Of a stretch of DNA of 23,317 nt, positions 15,788-22,329 are shown in pieces. The notes beneath the pieces were generated by a model that saw only the letters and a program-made list of their open reading frames with translations, made no database searches and was not told the origin of the DNA. Position 1 is the first letter of the stretch. Each line of letters begins with the position of its first letter. Source of the stretch: DATLYB01 sp964502525 (GTDB lineage: Bacteria; Bacteroidota; Bacteroidia; Chitinophagales; CAIOSU01). The translations under genes and the position numbers were made by a program. Location of the stretch: the NCBI GenBank assembly GCA_964502525.1, contig CAZCXH010000070.1:1-23317 (forward strand), given 5' to 3'.

Positions 15788-15814
15788 GTCAAAGTGCCAC
15801 AGGCACGACCTTAT
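15788..15814 (+). repeat. REP-like hairpin unit, copy 3
   Basis: Same layout as the unit at 15732: GTCAAA, GTGCC-ACA-GGCAC, GACCTTAT. The central C-G pair is swapped to G-C on both sides, so the stem is kept by a compensatory change. Confidence 0.75.
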
Positions 15815-15832
15815 ACATATACTGGGGATCTT

Positions 15833-15857
15833 GTAAGGTCGCCCCTTGGAGACTTTG
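15833..15857 (-). repeat. REP-like hairpin unit, copy 4 (inverted)
   Basis: On the minus strand: CAAA, GTCTC-CAA-GGGGC, GACCTTAC. Stem pairing is retained with two T-G wobbles. It is inverted relative to the two copies on its left. Confidence 0.65.
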
Positions 15858-15954
15858 TTTCACAGTGAAATATATTTTTTTACCATTCTATAATCCTTTA
15901 AACCTTCTGATTCATACCCGTACTTCAGTTACGCATTTTTTCGTTGAACCTTAT

Positions 15955-16047
15955 AAGGGCGGTTCTAAAAAATTACTCTTTTATCGCCTCACCCCATCCC
16001 TCTCCAGATGGAGAGGAAGTAAGCGGTAGAATTTTTGAACCGCTCTT
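15955..16047. repeat. Hairpin repeat copy B with imperfect terminal inverted repeats
   Basis: AAGGGCGGTTC (15955-15965) is mirrored by GAACCGCTCTT (16037-16047), 10 of 11 pairing. The inner 65 bp (15983-16047) match copy A at 2516-2581. The central stem is CCTCTCC/GGAGAGG (15999-16016) around AGAT. It lies 52 bp past the WbqC-like stop. With the REP-like units, this accounts for most of the 15693-16099 gap; nothing coding is seen there. Confidence 0.7.
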
Positions 16048-16099
16048 AGTTTGTTGCCACTAAAGTAGCCTAACCGTCAATATTCGTAATTGACATTCA

Positions 16100-16723
16100 T
16101 TAAGAGGGGAGCGGGTAAAGTTTCTCCCTGGCATGAGGCCCTTCATTAAACAACAAGTCAGCAATGCACAGGTCAGCGAGAAAACCGGTTCTCTCCTGAA
16201 ACACCTGCCTGTATTCCGCCTTAAAGGTTCCGGAAACGGTTTGATTCGGCAAAACCAACGACCTCCAATCATCAACATCTCCGGCAGGCTTTCTTTCATA
16301 AGCATCAGTAAATTCCAAATTAATATCCAGTTCAAGCAATTCGATCATTAACATGAATAACTGCATGTTGAAATCAAACAAAAACTCCCGTTTCCCGCTG
16401 TAAAACGGCTGAAACCTGTCTTCATAAAACTCAAAATAGGGCGAATTCCTATAGCAGGAGCACAGGCTGTTCCAATGGTTCTTCTGCCAATCATGGTTGT
16501 AATCAATCCTCAGTTCCGAATATTTCGTCCGCTGGTTCCTGCCATGCATCAGCGGAATTGTCAACCGCAGTTTGCCTTCAGGACTTGCAATATAGCACCG
16601 GTTGCGATAGGTTGATTTCTCAAAATACTCATGCAATTCTATGATTATATTATCATGCCTCATCAGGGCAGCGTACCACGAAATTGTCCCGAAATATTGA
16701 AGTTCAATTAACAACTTGCTCAT
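16100..16723 (-). CDS. WbqC-like family protein
   Basis: A 207-residue protein of the WbqC-like family. The family signature is clear at the N-terminus: ELQYFGTISWYAALMRHDNI, then IELHEYFEKSTYRNRCYI, then SPEGKLRLTIPL. Members are often found in polysaccharide or O-antigen loci and are thought to help make or transfer a sugar or aminoacyl decoration, but no reaction is firmly assigned. No signal peptide or membrane helix is present. It starts at ATG 16723, 47 bp from the divergent NAD(P)-binding gene at 16771, so both promoters share that short A/T-rich gap. Its 3' end faces a repeat-rich region. Whether it works with the nearby sulfotransferase on a cell-surface molecule is only a guess. Confidence 0.85.
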   Translation of the reverse strand: MSKLLIELQYFGTISWYAALMRHDNIIIELHEYFEKSTYRNRCYIASPEGKLRLTIPLMHGRNQRTKYSELRIDYNHDWQKNHWNSLCSCYRNSPYFEFYEDRFQPFYSGKREFLFDFNMQLFMLMIELLELDINLEFTDAYERKPAGDVDDWRSLVLPNQTVSGTFKAEYRQVFQERTGFLADLCIADLLFNEGPHAREKLYPLPS

Positions 16724-16770
16724 AAAGCATTTCGCAAAATAGTTTTATTTTAAGCCCAAAAACAAAACGC

Positions 16771-17418
16771 ATGGGCAAAACTATCGGCATTCTCGGTTCA
16801 GGCATTGTCGGGCAGGTGCTTGCGAGCGGCTTTTTAAAACACGGTTATGACGTGATGATTGGCACTCGTGATGCATCCAAACTTAATGATTGGAAGGGCA
16901 AAAATATCAAGGGCAAAGTCGGATCTTTTGAGGGGGCTGCCAAATTCGGAAATATCATTGTGCTTGCGGCAAAGGGCAATGTTGCAGAAAATACCCTGAA
17001 ACTGGCCGGCATTGCCAATCTTGACGGAAAAACAGTTATTGATGCGACAAATCCCATTGATGAAGCGCCTCCTCAGAATGGCGTTCTGAAATTTTTCACA
17101 TCGCTTGATGATTCGCTGATGGAGCGCCTGCAAAAAAGTTATCCCAGGGCAAGATTTGTAAAGGCATTTAACAGCGTTGGAAATGCCTTCATGGTGAATC
17201 CCGATTTCAGTGGAATAAAGCCCACCATGTTTATTTGCGGCAATGATGATGCAGCCAAGAAAGAAGTTGCCCTGATCCTGACCAGGTTCGGATGGGAAGC
17301 GGAAGATATGGGAAAAGCTGAAGCAGCCAGAGCCATCGAACCGCTTTGCATGCTGTGGTGCATCCCCGGTTTCATTCGCAATCAATGGACTCACGCTTTC
17401 AAACTGCTTAAGAAATAA
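16771..17418 (+). CDS. NAD(P)-binding oxidoreductase of the F420-reductase family
   Basis: A 215-residue protein with one Rossmann domain. GILGSGIVGQVLASG (6-20) is the dinucleotide-binding loop, and IGTRDASKL (30-38) follows strand 2, where the Arg would fit NADPH rather than NADH. The central NIIVLAAKGN and TVIDATNP blocks and FVKAFNSVG match the NADPH-dependent F420 reductase/'F420_oxidored' family. Members in Bacteroidota are unlikely to use F420, and the true electron acceptor is unknown. Start ATG 16771 gives a proper N-terminus directly before the Rossmann strand. It is divergent from the WbqC-like gene and 226 bp upstream of the methyltransferase cluster on the same strand. I see no evidence of co-transcription with that cluster. 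Confidence 0.8.
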   Translation: MGKTIGILGSGIVGQVLASGFLKHGYDVMIGTRDASKLNDWKGKNIKGKVGSFEGAAKFGNIIVLAAKGNVAENTLKLAGIANLDGKTVIDATNPIDEAPPQNGVLKFFTSLDDSLMERLQKSYPRARFVKAFNSVGNAFMVNPDFSGIKPTMFICGNDDAAKKEVALILTRFGWEAEDMGKAEAARAIEPLCMLWCIPGFIRNQWTHAFKLLKK

Positions 17419-17560
17419 CCTTTTTGCTGTATTGTTTTTGCCCGCAAACGAGATTGCACGAACATTGGTTAAGAACCGCAGGCGGATTCACAGCCGGTAT
17501 TACCATCAATTTTCTTTCTATATTTACTGAAGCTCAACGTGATCTATCCGCTGCAGCCTG

Positions 17561-17575
17561 CCCCGCTTTGCGGGG
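17561..17575. repeat. Short GC hairpin
   Basis: CCCCGC-TTT-GCGGGG is a perfect 6-bp stem in the 17419-17644 gap. It resembles REP-type hairpins and lacks a T-run. No promoter or gene is convincing in the rest of that gap. Confidence 0.5.
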
Positions 17576-17644
17576 GACAACTGCCGTTAGCCAAAATCCC
17601 GTTAGGGGCAACCAATTTTTGGAAGATTACTAATCGGAAGGAAA

Positions 17645-18427
17645 ATGAATAAACAACAACTCACCGATGACCAGATAGAAAAACTTGACCCGTATCAGTT
17701 CATGGCTGAACTCGGCAAACAGGTGATTCATCCCGGAGGGACACAATCAACAAAAGAAGTTTACGCAATGGCGAACCTGAACAACAGCCATCGCGTTCTC
17801 GACATTGGTTGTGGCGTTGGTACAACCGCCATTGACATGGTGAAAAAATTCGGCTGCACGGTTATGGCTTCCGACATTGACCAAAACATGCTTGACAAGG
17901 CAGAGCGAAACGTTAACGGTTCAGGACTTTCAAACAAAATCAAAATCTCAAAATCCGATATTCAGCAAATGCCCTTTGCCGACAATGAATTTGATGTGGT
18001 GATTGTTGAAGCGGTTACGATGTTCGTGAACCGCAAGAAAGCCGTACAGGAAATCGGCAGAGTATGCAGGAATAACGGCAGAGTGATTGAGCACGAATTC
18101 ATTTGGAGAAAAAAGCCAACGGCAGAAGCAAGAAGGATATTTGAAGGAGAAGTTTGTCCCGGAATCAAGTTTGACACCGCAGAAGATTGGGTCAAACTCT
18201 ATGAGGAGCACGGGTTCAGGAATGAGAACTCGGTTACCGGAGAATTTGTAATGATGAGTCCTTCGGGGTTTCTGATTGACGAAGGCATTGGCGGCACGCA
18301 TAAGCTGATGGCAAAAACATTTTCTCGCAGGGCTTACATGAAAAAGATGCTCTGGATGATGCCGCGCATGATGAAAGTGAAAAGTTCTCTTGGGTATATT
18401 GTGTTTTCAACCATCAAAACAAGATGA
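17645..18427 (+). CDS. Class I SAM-dependent methyltransferase (first of the cluster)
   Basis: A 260-residue class I methyltransferase. RVLDIGCGVGTTAIDM (50-65) is the SAM-binding motif I. ASDID (75-79) ends strand 2 and holds the ribose, and MPFADNEFDVVIVEAVTMF (109-127) is the post-II region. The N-terminus DPYQFMAELGKQVIHPGG and the C-terminal IFEGEVCPGIKFDTAEDWV are characteristic of a subfamily I have seen but cannot tie to a substrate. An A/G-rich GGAAGGAAA lies right before the ATG. It is 99 bp upstream of mddA, which has its own promoter. It is the first of five methyltransferase genes on this strand, so it may act in the same process. Confidence 0.85.
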   Translation: MNKQQLTDDQIEKLDPYQFMAELGKQVIHPGGTQSTKEVYAMANLNNSHRVLDIGCGVGTTAIDMVKKFGCTVMASDIDQNMLDKAERNVNGSGLSNKIKISKSDIQQMPFADNEFDVVIVEAVTMFVNRKKAVQEIGRVCRNNGRVIEHEFIWRKKPTAEARRIFEGEVCPGIKFDTAEDWVKLYEEHGFRNENSVTGEFVMMSPSGFLIDEGIGGTHKLMAKTFSRRAYMKKMLWMMPRMMKVKSSLGYIVFSTIKTR

Positions 18428-18439
18428 CACACCTGCCGG

Positions 18440-18470
18440 TTTGTAAAGAATTAAAAAAAACCTATCTTTC
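18440..18470 (+). promoter_or_regulatory. Promoter of mddA (TTTG-N19-TATCTTTC)
   Basis: TTTG at 18440-18443 and TATCTTTC at 18463-18470, exactly 19 bases apart. The -7 box differs from TAnnTTTG only at its last base. It predicts a start near 18475 and a leader of about 52 bases. Confidence 0.6.
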
Positions 18471-18526
18471 CCGTTCGTTCTTTTCATTAATGTCCGAAAG
18501 ATTTTATAACCCTAAACCCCTTCTTT

Positions 18527-19255
18527 ATGAAAAAGACAATTTTTCTTCTTTACGGTGTTATATGCTACCTGATTTTTTTCGGTTCATTTCTTTATGCCAT
18601 CGGCTTTGTAACTAATTTGATTGTTCCAAAATGTATTGACAGCGGTGAGCCGACATCATTCGCCCACGCCTTGCTGGTGAATGCGCTGCTTCTTGGAGCA
18701 TTTGCCATTCAGCATAGCGTAATGGCACGGCAAGGCTTCAAACATTGGTGGGCCAAAATAGTGCCTAAGCCCGTTGAACGCAGCACGTATGTTCTTATCG
18801 CAAGCCTGTTGCTGCTGTTGCTTTTCTGGAAGTGGGAGCCGATGCCGGACATTATCTGGAGCATCGAAACCCCGTGGGCACATAAGTTGCTGGTGGCTTT
18901 GGGCTTTGCCGGATGGTTCACCGTGCTCATCAGCACTTTTCTCATTAATCATTTCGATTTGTTCGGACTCAGACAGGTGTACCTGTACTTTACCGGAAAA
19001 GAGTACACTCATATTGAGTTCAAGTCGCCTTTATTTTACCGTCTGGTTCGGCATCCCATATACTTCGGCTTTGCGCTTGCTTTTTGGGCAACCCCGGTGA
19101 TGACGGTTGGGCATCTGGTTTTTGCAATCGCTACAACATGCTACATGCTTATCGGCATTCAGTTGGAGGAGCGCGACCTGGTTTCTTTCTATGGTGAGGT
19201 GTACACCGCCTACCGGAAACAGGTTTCTATGATTATTCCTATGCCGCCTAAATGA
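18527..19255 (+). CDS. mddA: Methanethiol S-methyltransferase, membrane-bound
   Basis: A 242-residue integral membrane methyltransferase that converts methanethiol to dimethyl sulfide with SAM. The family pattern is strong: AFAIQHSVMARQGFKHWW (58-75), ERSTYVLIASLLLLLLFWKW (84-103), STFLINHFDLFGLRQVYLY (137-155), then RLVRHPIYFGFALAFWATP (171-189) and QLEERDL...YGEVYTAYRKQV near the C-terminus. RHPxYxGF and the EERDL block form the SAM site shared with isoprenylcysteine methyltransferase-like enzymes. About five membrane segments are visible, at roughly 4-28, 44-63, 86-103, 117-142 and 178-204. It has its own promoter and stands amid four soluble methyltransferases. In bacteria, MddA is associated with methionine or methanethiol turnover; no methionine gamma-lyase is in the window. 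Confidence in family is high. Confidence 0.9.
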   Translation: MKKTIFLLYGVICYLIFFGSFLYAIGFVTNLIVPKCIDSGEPTSFAHALLVNALLLGAFAIQHSVMARQGFKHWWAKIVPKPVERSTYVLIASLLLLLLFWKWEPMPDIIWSIETPWAHKLLVALGFAGWFTVLISTFLINHFDLFGLRQVYLYFTGKEYTHIEFKSPLFYRLVRHPIYFGFALAFWATPVMTVGHLVFAIATTCYMLIGIQLEERDLVSFYGEVYTAYRKQVSMIIPMPPK

Positions 19256-19358
19256 TGTGAATCTGATAAAGAGAATATTGTGTTTCAGGCGTCAAAGCAA
19301 ATGACCCTTCCATGAATCAAACTAACCTTATTATTCTACAACCTTAAATAAAAACAAA

Positions 19359-20150
19359 ATGGAAACCACATTAAGCAAAAAAGTCAACAAGACAGACCTT
19401 GAGCAAAAGGTAAAAGCCATGTACCGCGATGTCGCCCTGAATCCTCAAGGCGCATACCATTTTGAAATGGGGCGGGCCCTTGCTGAAAAACTTGGATACG
19501 ACAAAAAAGATTTGGATGCGATTCCTGCCGCATCCATTGAATCGTTTGCAGGGGTGGGTTACTTCCGCGACTTCGCCAATTTTAAAGAAGGTGAAAAGGT
19601 GCTCGACCTGGGCAGCGGCTCAGGAATGGATTCGTTTATTGCCGCTTTGAAAGTAGGGAATACCGGAACGGTAACCGGAATTGACATGACCGATGAGCAG
19701 TTGGCAAAAGCAACACGGCTTGCGGATGAAAATAAAATCACCAACGTAAAATTTGTGAAAGGCTACCTGGAAAAACTTCCCTTCCCCGATGCCTCATTTG
19801 ATGCCGTAATCAGCAATGGCGTTATCAACCTTTGTCCTGATAAGGAAAAAGTTTTTGCTGAGGTGGCGCGTGTGCTCAAACCCAAAGGGCGAATGGTGAT
19901 TGCTGATATTGTCACTGAACATCAATTGCCCGAAACCATTACCTGTGATTCGACACTATGGGCATCGTGCATCGGTGGCGCAGGGCAGGAAGACGCTTAC
20001 AAGAGCAGCATCGAGAAACTGGGTATGCAAGTGGTTTTTGTCAGAAATAATTCCGCCTATGGTTTTATTTCAAAAGCCGCGCAGGGCGCGACAAAAAAAT
20101 ATGGCGTAAAGAGTGTTTCTCTCCTCGCTGAAAAAAAAATAAACAGATGA
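19359..20150 (+). CDS. ArsM-related SAM-dependent methyltransferase
   Basis: A 263-residue methyltransferase close to the arsenite methyltransferase (ArsM) group. KVLDLGSGSGMDSFIAALKV (80-99) is motif I, GIDMTDEQLAKA (107-118) follows, and SNGVINLCPDKEKVFAEVARV (152-172) and ITCDSTLWASCIGGA (194-208) are ArsM-like blocks. Cys159 and Cys204 sit where ArsM has its two conserved substrate-binding cysteines in the catalytic half, and there is an extra Cys196. The N-terminal cysteines that ArsM enzymes use to bind trivalent arsenic are absent: no Cys occurs before 159, and the equivalent block reads ESFAGVGYF. It may therefore act on a methylated arsenical, selenium or sulfur species instead. Its TGA overlaps the ATG of the rhodanese gene (ATGA, 20147-20150), so the two are coupled. 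Confidence 0.82.
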   Translation: METTLSKKVNKTDLEQKVKAMYRDVALNPQGAYHFEMGRALAEKLGYDKKDLDAIPAASIESFAGVGYFRDFANFKEGEKVLDLGSGSGMDSFIAALKVGNTGTVTGIDMTDEQLAKATRLADENKITNVKFVKGYLEKLPFPDASFDAVISNGVINLCPDKEKVFAEVARVLKPKGRMVIADIVTEHQLPETITCDSTLWASCIGGAGQEDAYKSSIEKLGMQVVFVRNNSAYGFISKAAQGATKKYGVKSVSLLAEKKINR

Positions 20151-20467
20151 ATCAAATTACGGCAAAAGAACTGAAGCATCGTTTGGATGCAGGAGAAAGC
20201 ATCAAGTTGCTGAACGCCCTTGAACCGAACAAATTTGAGGCAAAGCATATCCCGCATTCTATAAATCTATTGCTGAAGGAAGACATTGAGAGGAATCTTG
20301 ACAAGAGAGATTGCATTATTGTTTATTGCACTGACCTGACCTGCACCAAAAGCATCGTGATGTACCAGTTGCGTGAATCCTTAGGATATAAAAACATTTG
20401 CCGCTTTGCAGGCGGACTTATTGAATGGGAAAAAGAAGGATTCCCTCTTGAAGGAACAGCCGTTTAA
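20147..20467 (+). CDS. Rhodanese-like domain protein
   Basis: A 106-residue single-domain rhodanese. The active-site loop is IVYCTDLTCTKS (58-69), with Cys61 as the expected persulfide carrier. A second cysteine, Cys66, is in the loop, and the usual CxxxxR[ST] arginine is not present. GYKNICRFAGGLIEWEKEGFP (80-100) is the typical C-terminal half. Proteins of this type hold or pass sulfane sulfur, or can bind arsenate, selenium or other oxyanions. It overlaps the ArsM-like gene by 4 bp and is 6 bp upstream of the next methyltransferase, so all three are probably one operon. That close coupling suggests the rhodanese handles the chalcogen or thiol that the methyltransferases modify, which is an inference. 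Confidence 0.85.
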   Translation: MNQITAKELKHRLDAGESIKLLNALEPNKFEAKHIPHSINLLLKEDIERNLDKRDCIIVYCTDLTCTKSIVMYQLRESLGYKNICRFAGGLIEWEKEGFPLEGTAV

Positions 20468-20473
20468 ATAATA

Positions 20474-21094
20474 ATGGAAACAAGAAAAGAACATTGGGAA
20501 AAAGTTTATGCCACCCGGCAGCGTAATGAAGTAAGCTGGACACAGGAGCTTCCGGAAACGTCATTGAATTTCATTCACAGCTTCAACCTACCAAAGAAGG
20601 CAAGCATCATTGACATTGGCGGTGGCGACAGCAAATTGGTGGACTACTTGTTAAGCGAGGGATTTGAAAACATCACCGTGCTTGACATTTCGGAGAAAGC
20701 ATTGGAGAAAGCAAAGCAACGGCTTGGCGAAAAGGCGGCAAGAGTAAAATGGATTGTAAGTGATGTAGTTGAGTTTCACCCTCCAATTGCTTACGACTGC
20801 TGGCACGACAGGGCAACGTTTCATTTTCTTACAACCCCCGAGGAAATAAAAACCTATCTCGCTACTGCGCGAAAAGCAGTAAAGGGTTTTGTAGCAATCG
20901 GGACATTTTCTGACAAGGGTCCGAAAAAATGCAGCGGGCTTGATGTTCACCAATACTGTGAAGAGGAATTGCAACAACAGCTAACGGACGGCTTTGAAAA
21001 AATAGAGTGTGTAACCGAAGACCATAGGACACCATTCAACACATTACAGAACTTTTTGTTTTGCAGTTTCAAAAGAAGTGAATTGCAAAACTGA
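20474..21094 (+). CDS. Class I SAM-dependent methyltransferase, TPMT/TehB-like
   Basis: A 206-residue small methyltransferase with the N-terminal pattern EHWEKVYATRQRNEVSWTQE typical of a bacterial subfamily near thiopurine methyltransferase and TehB. IIDIGGGDSKLVDYLL (45-60) is motif I, VLDISEKALEKA (69-80) contains the ribose-binding Asp, and CWHDRATFHFLT (109-120) is the conserved post-motif block. GLDVHQYCEEELQQQL lies in the C-terminal half. Relatives in bacteria are implicated in methylating selenium and tellurium compounds or thiols, but no substrate is proven for this group as far as I know. It starts 6 bp after the rhodanese stop, so it is part of the ArsM-like/rhodanese operon. An inverted repeat follows its stop codon. 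Confidence 0.8.
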   Translation: METRKEHWEKVYATRQRNEVSWTQELPETSLNFIHSFNLPKKASIIDIGGGDSKLVDYLLSEGFENITVLDISEKALEKAKQRLGEKAARVKWIVSDVVEFHPPIAYDCWHDRATFHFLTTPEEIKTYLATARKAVKGFVAIGTFSDKGPKKCSGLDVHQYCEEELQQQLTDGFEKIECVTEDHRTPFNTLQNFLFCSFKRSELQN

Positions 21095-21101
21095 GGAGTG
21101 G

Positions 21102-21141
21102 TTTAGCTGTCCCTAAATCGAGTTTTAATTTCACAGCTAAA
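21102..21141. promoter_or_regulatory. 9-bp inverted repeat before the last methyltransferase
   Basis: TTTAGCTGT (21102-21110) and ACAGCTAAA (21133-21141) are perfect complements around a 22-base A/T-rich spacer. It ends 11 bases before the ATG at 21153. It could be an operator, a processing hairpin, or one that hides the ribosome site. Confidence 0.5.
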
Positions 21142-21152
21142 AACAAAATAAA

Positions 21153-21998
21153 ATGGAACAAGCGCTTCAAGAAATCCGCGAACAACAAAAAGCCACATGG
21201 AATAAGTTCTCCCCCGGTTGGAAAAAATGGGATGACCTTACGATGGACTTTTTAAAACCGATGGGCGATGAAATCATTCGTCTCATCAATCCCAAAGGCG
21301 CAGATGTTGTTTTAGATATTGCGGGAGGAACAGGAGAGCCGGGCTTGACAATAGCTTATATGCTCAATGGCGGGAAAGTGGTTCTTGCTGACCTTTCAGA
21401 AGGCATGCTTGAAATAGCCCGTGAAAATGCAGCGAAAAGGGGAATAAAAAATATTGAAACGAAAGCATGTGATGTTTGCGAGCTTCCGTTTGCTGACAAT
21501 ACATTTGATGCCATAAGTTGCCGTTTCGGTTTTATGTTTTTCCCCGACATGCTTTTAGCAGCCAAAGAAATGTTTCGCGTACTTAAACCGGGAGGGAAAA
21601 TTGCAACAGCGGTGTGGAACGTACCTGAGAAAAACTTTTGGATTACGGCAATTGGCGGCACTATCAATAAAAACATGCAACTGCCTGCACCGCCAGCGGA
21701 AGCTCCCGGAATGTTTCGCTGTTCCAAGAGCGGACTAATTCAGGATATGTTTGAAAAGGCCGGCTTCAGGAATACATCTGAGCAGGAAGTTGCCGGAAAA
21801 TTAAAAACCGGAACGACTGATGTTTATTGGAACTTGCTGACGGAGGTGGCTGCGCCTTTTGTGGCTGCACTTAGCAAGGCAGATGATGCAATGAGAGAAA
21901 AAATAAAACGGGAAGTGTATCAGGCAGTCAATCAAAAATATCCTGACAACAACGTTATAATTGATGGAAGCGCTCTTGTGATTTATGGTGAAAAGTAA
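21153..21998 (+). CDS. UbiE/COQ5-like SAM-dependent methyltransferase
   Basis: A 281-residue methyltransferase with EQQKATWNKFSPGWKKWD near the start, motif I VLDIAGGTGEPGLTIAY (53-69), ADLSEGMLEIARENAAKRG and ELPFADNTFDAISCRFGFMF (post-I to motif III). FRVLKPGGKIATAVWNVPE follows. It resembles the large UbiE/COQ5 group that methylates quinones and many small molecules, but it is not the standard UbiE (menaquinone) enzyme by length or C-terminus. It is 58 bp after the TPMT-like gene with an inverted repeat between, so it may be co-transcribed or separately controlled. A hairpin overlaps its stop codon and a terminator lies 230 bp downstream. Substrate unknown. Confidence 0.82.
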   Translation: MEQALQEIREQQKATWNKFSPGWKKWDDLTMDFLKPMGDEIIRLINPKGADVVLDIAGGTGEPGLTIAYMLNGGKVVLADLSEGMLEIARENAAKRGIKNIETKACDVCELPFADNTFDAISCRFGFMFFPDMLLAAKEMFRVLKPGGKIATAVWNVPEKNFWITAIGGTINKNMQLPAPPAEAPGMFRCSKSGLIQDMFEKAGFRNTSEQEVAGKLKTGTTDVYWNLLTEVAAPFVAALSKADDAMREKIKREVYQAVNQKYPDNNVIIDGSALVIYGEK

Positions 21999-22019
21999 TG
22001 CCGACCTTTCATCGGCATT
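21997..22019 (+). terminator. Hairpin overlapping the stop of the last methyltransferase
   Basis: AATGCCGA pairs with TCGGCATT (8 bp) around CCTTTCA. The first two bases belong to the TAA stop. There is no T-run after it, so it may only protect the 3' end. Between 22020 and 22225 I see no gene, RNA or promoter. Confidence 0.45.
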
Positions 22020-22225
22020 CAAGCACGAACCGCCAATCCCCACCGCTGCCGAATGTCGCAGAGTCATGAGCGTGAGAGCTTTCTTGTGGCTTTATTTCTG
22101 GCAAGATTCCATCTTCCTGCGTTGGCTTGACCAACCATTTTGAGATGTGTCTTAGCCGATATGCTCACGCTGGAAGTTGCCTTGCCGGAGACCGGGGATA
22201 GTTGATAGTTGTTAGTGCAACACGC

Positions 22226-22256
22226 AAAGGGTGGGAAGAAATTCCTGCCCTTTTTT
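22226..22256 (+). terminator. Intrinsic terminator with GAAA tetraloop, upstream of fabD
   Basis: AAAGGGTGGGAA pairs with TTCCTGCCCTTT (12 bp, two wobbles) around GAAA, a GNRA-type loop, and the right arm runs into six T. It would stop readthrough from the methyltransferase cluster before fabD. Confidence 0.82.
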
Positions 22257-22305
22257 GGTTATATATTTTCAATCTGCTGAAGATATAATATAAGCCCCAT
22301 GATCT

Positions 22306-22313
22306 TATTTTTG
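22306..22313 (+). promoter_or_regulatory. -7 box of fabD
   Basis: TATTTTTG fits TAnnTTTG and ends 16 bases before the fabD ATG at 22330, implying a leader of about 10 bases. No -33 TTTG is at the standard spacing. Confidence 0.5.
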
Positions 22314-22329
22314 CTGAAAGCAGTTTCTC

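Noticed and set aside
15757..16029. Open frame of 90 codons in the gap between the sulfotransferase and WbqC-like genes
   Set aside because: It runs through REP-like units and the hairpin repeat, has no protein-like pattern, and its C-terminus is just the translated repeat.
17590..17610. GTTAG repeats before the first methyltransferase as an integron attC site
   Set aside because: The GTTAGCC and GTTAGGG copies do not satisfy the attC core pattern and no paired, palindromic arms are present.
17424..17633. Open frame of 69 codons before the first methyltransferase
   Set aside because: It spans a REP-like hairpin, lacks any family resemblance and has no ribosome site.
18424..18615. Small frame whose ATG overlaps the first methyltransferase's stop (ATGA)
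   Set aside because: It runs out of frame through the mddA promoter and first 30 codons; mddA is clearly the real gene and the peptide has no recognisable content.
22020..22225. Possible tRNA or small RNA between the last methyltransferase and fabD
   Set aside because: No T-loop (GTTCRANNC), no cloverleaf and no promoter-plus-terminator layout was found, apart from the terminator that serves the upstream cluster.
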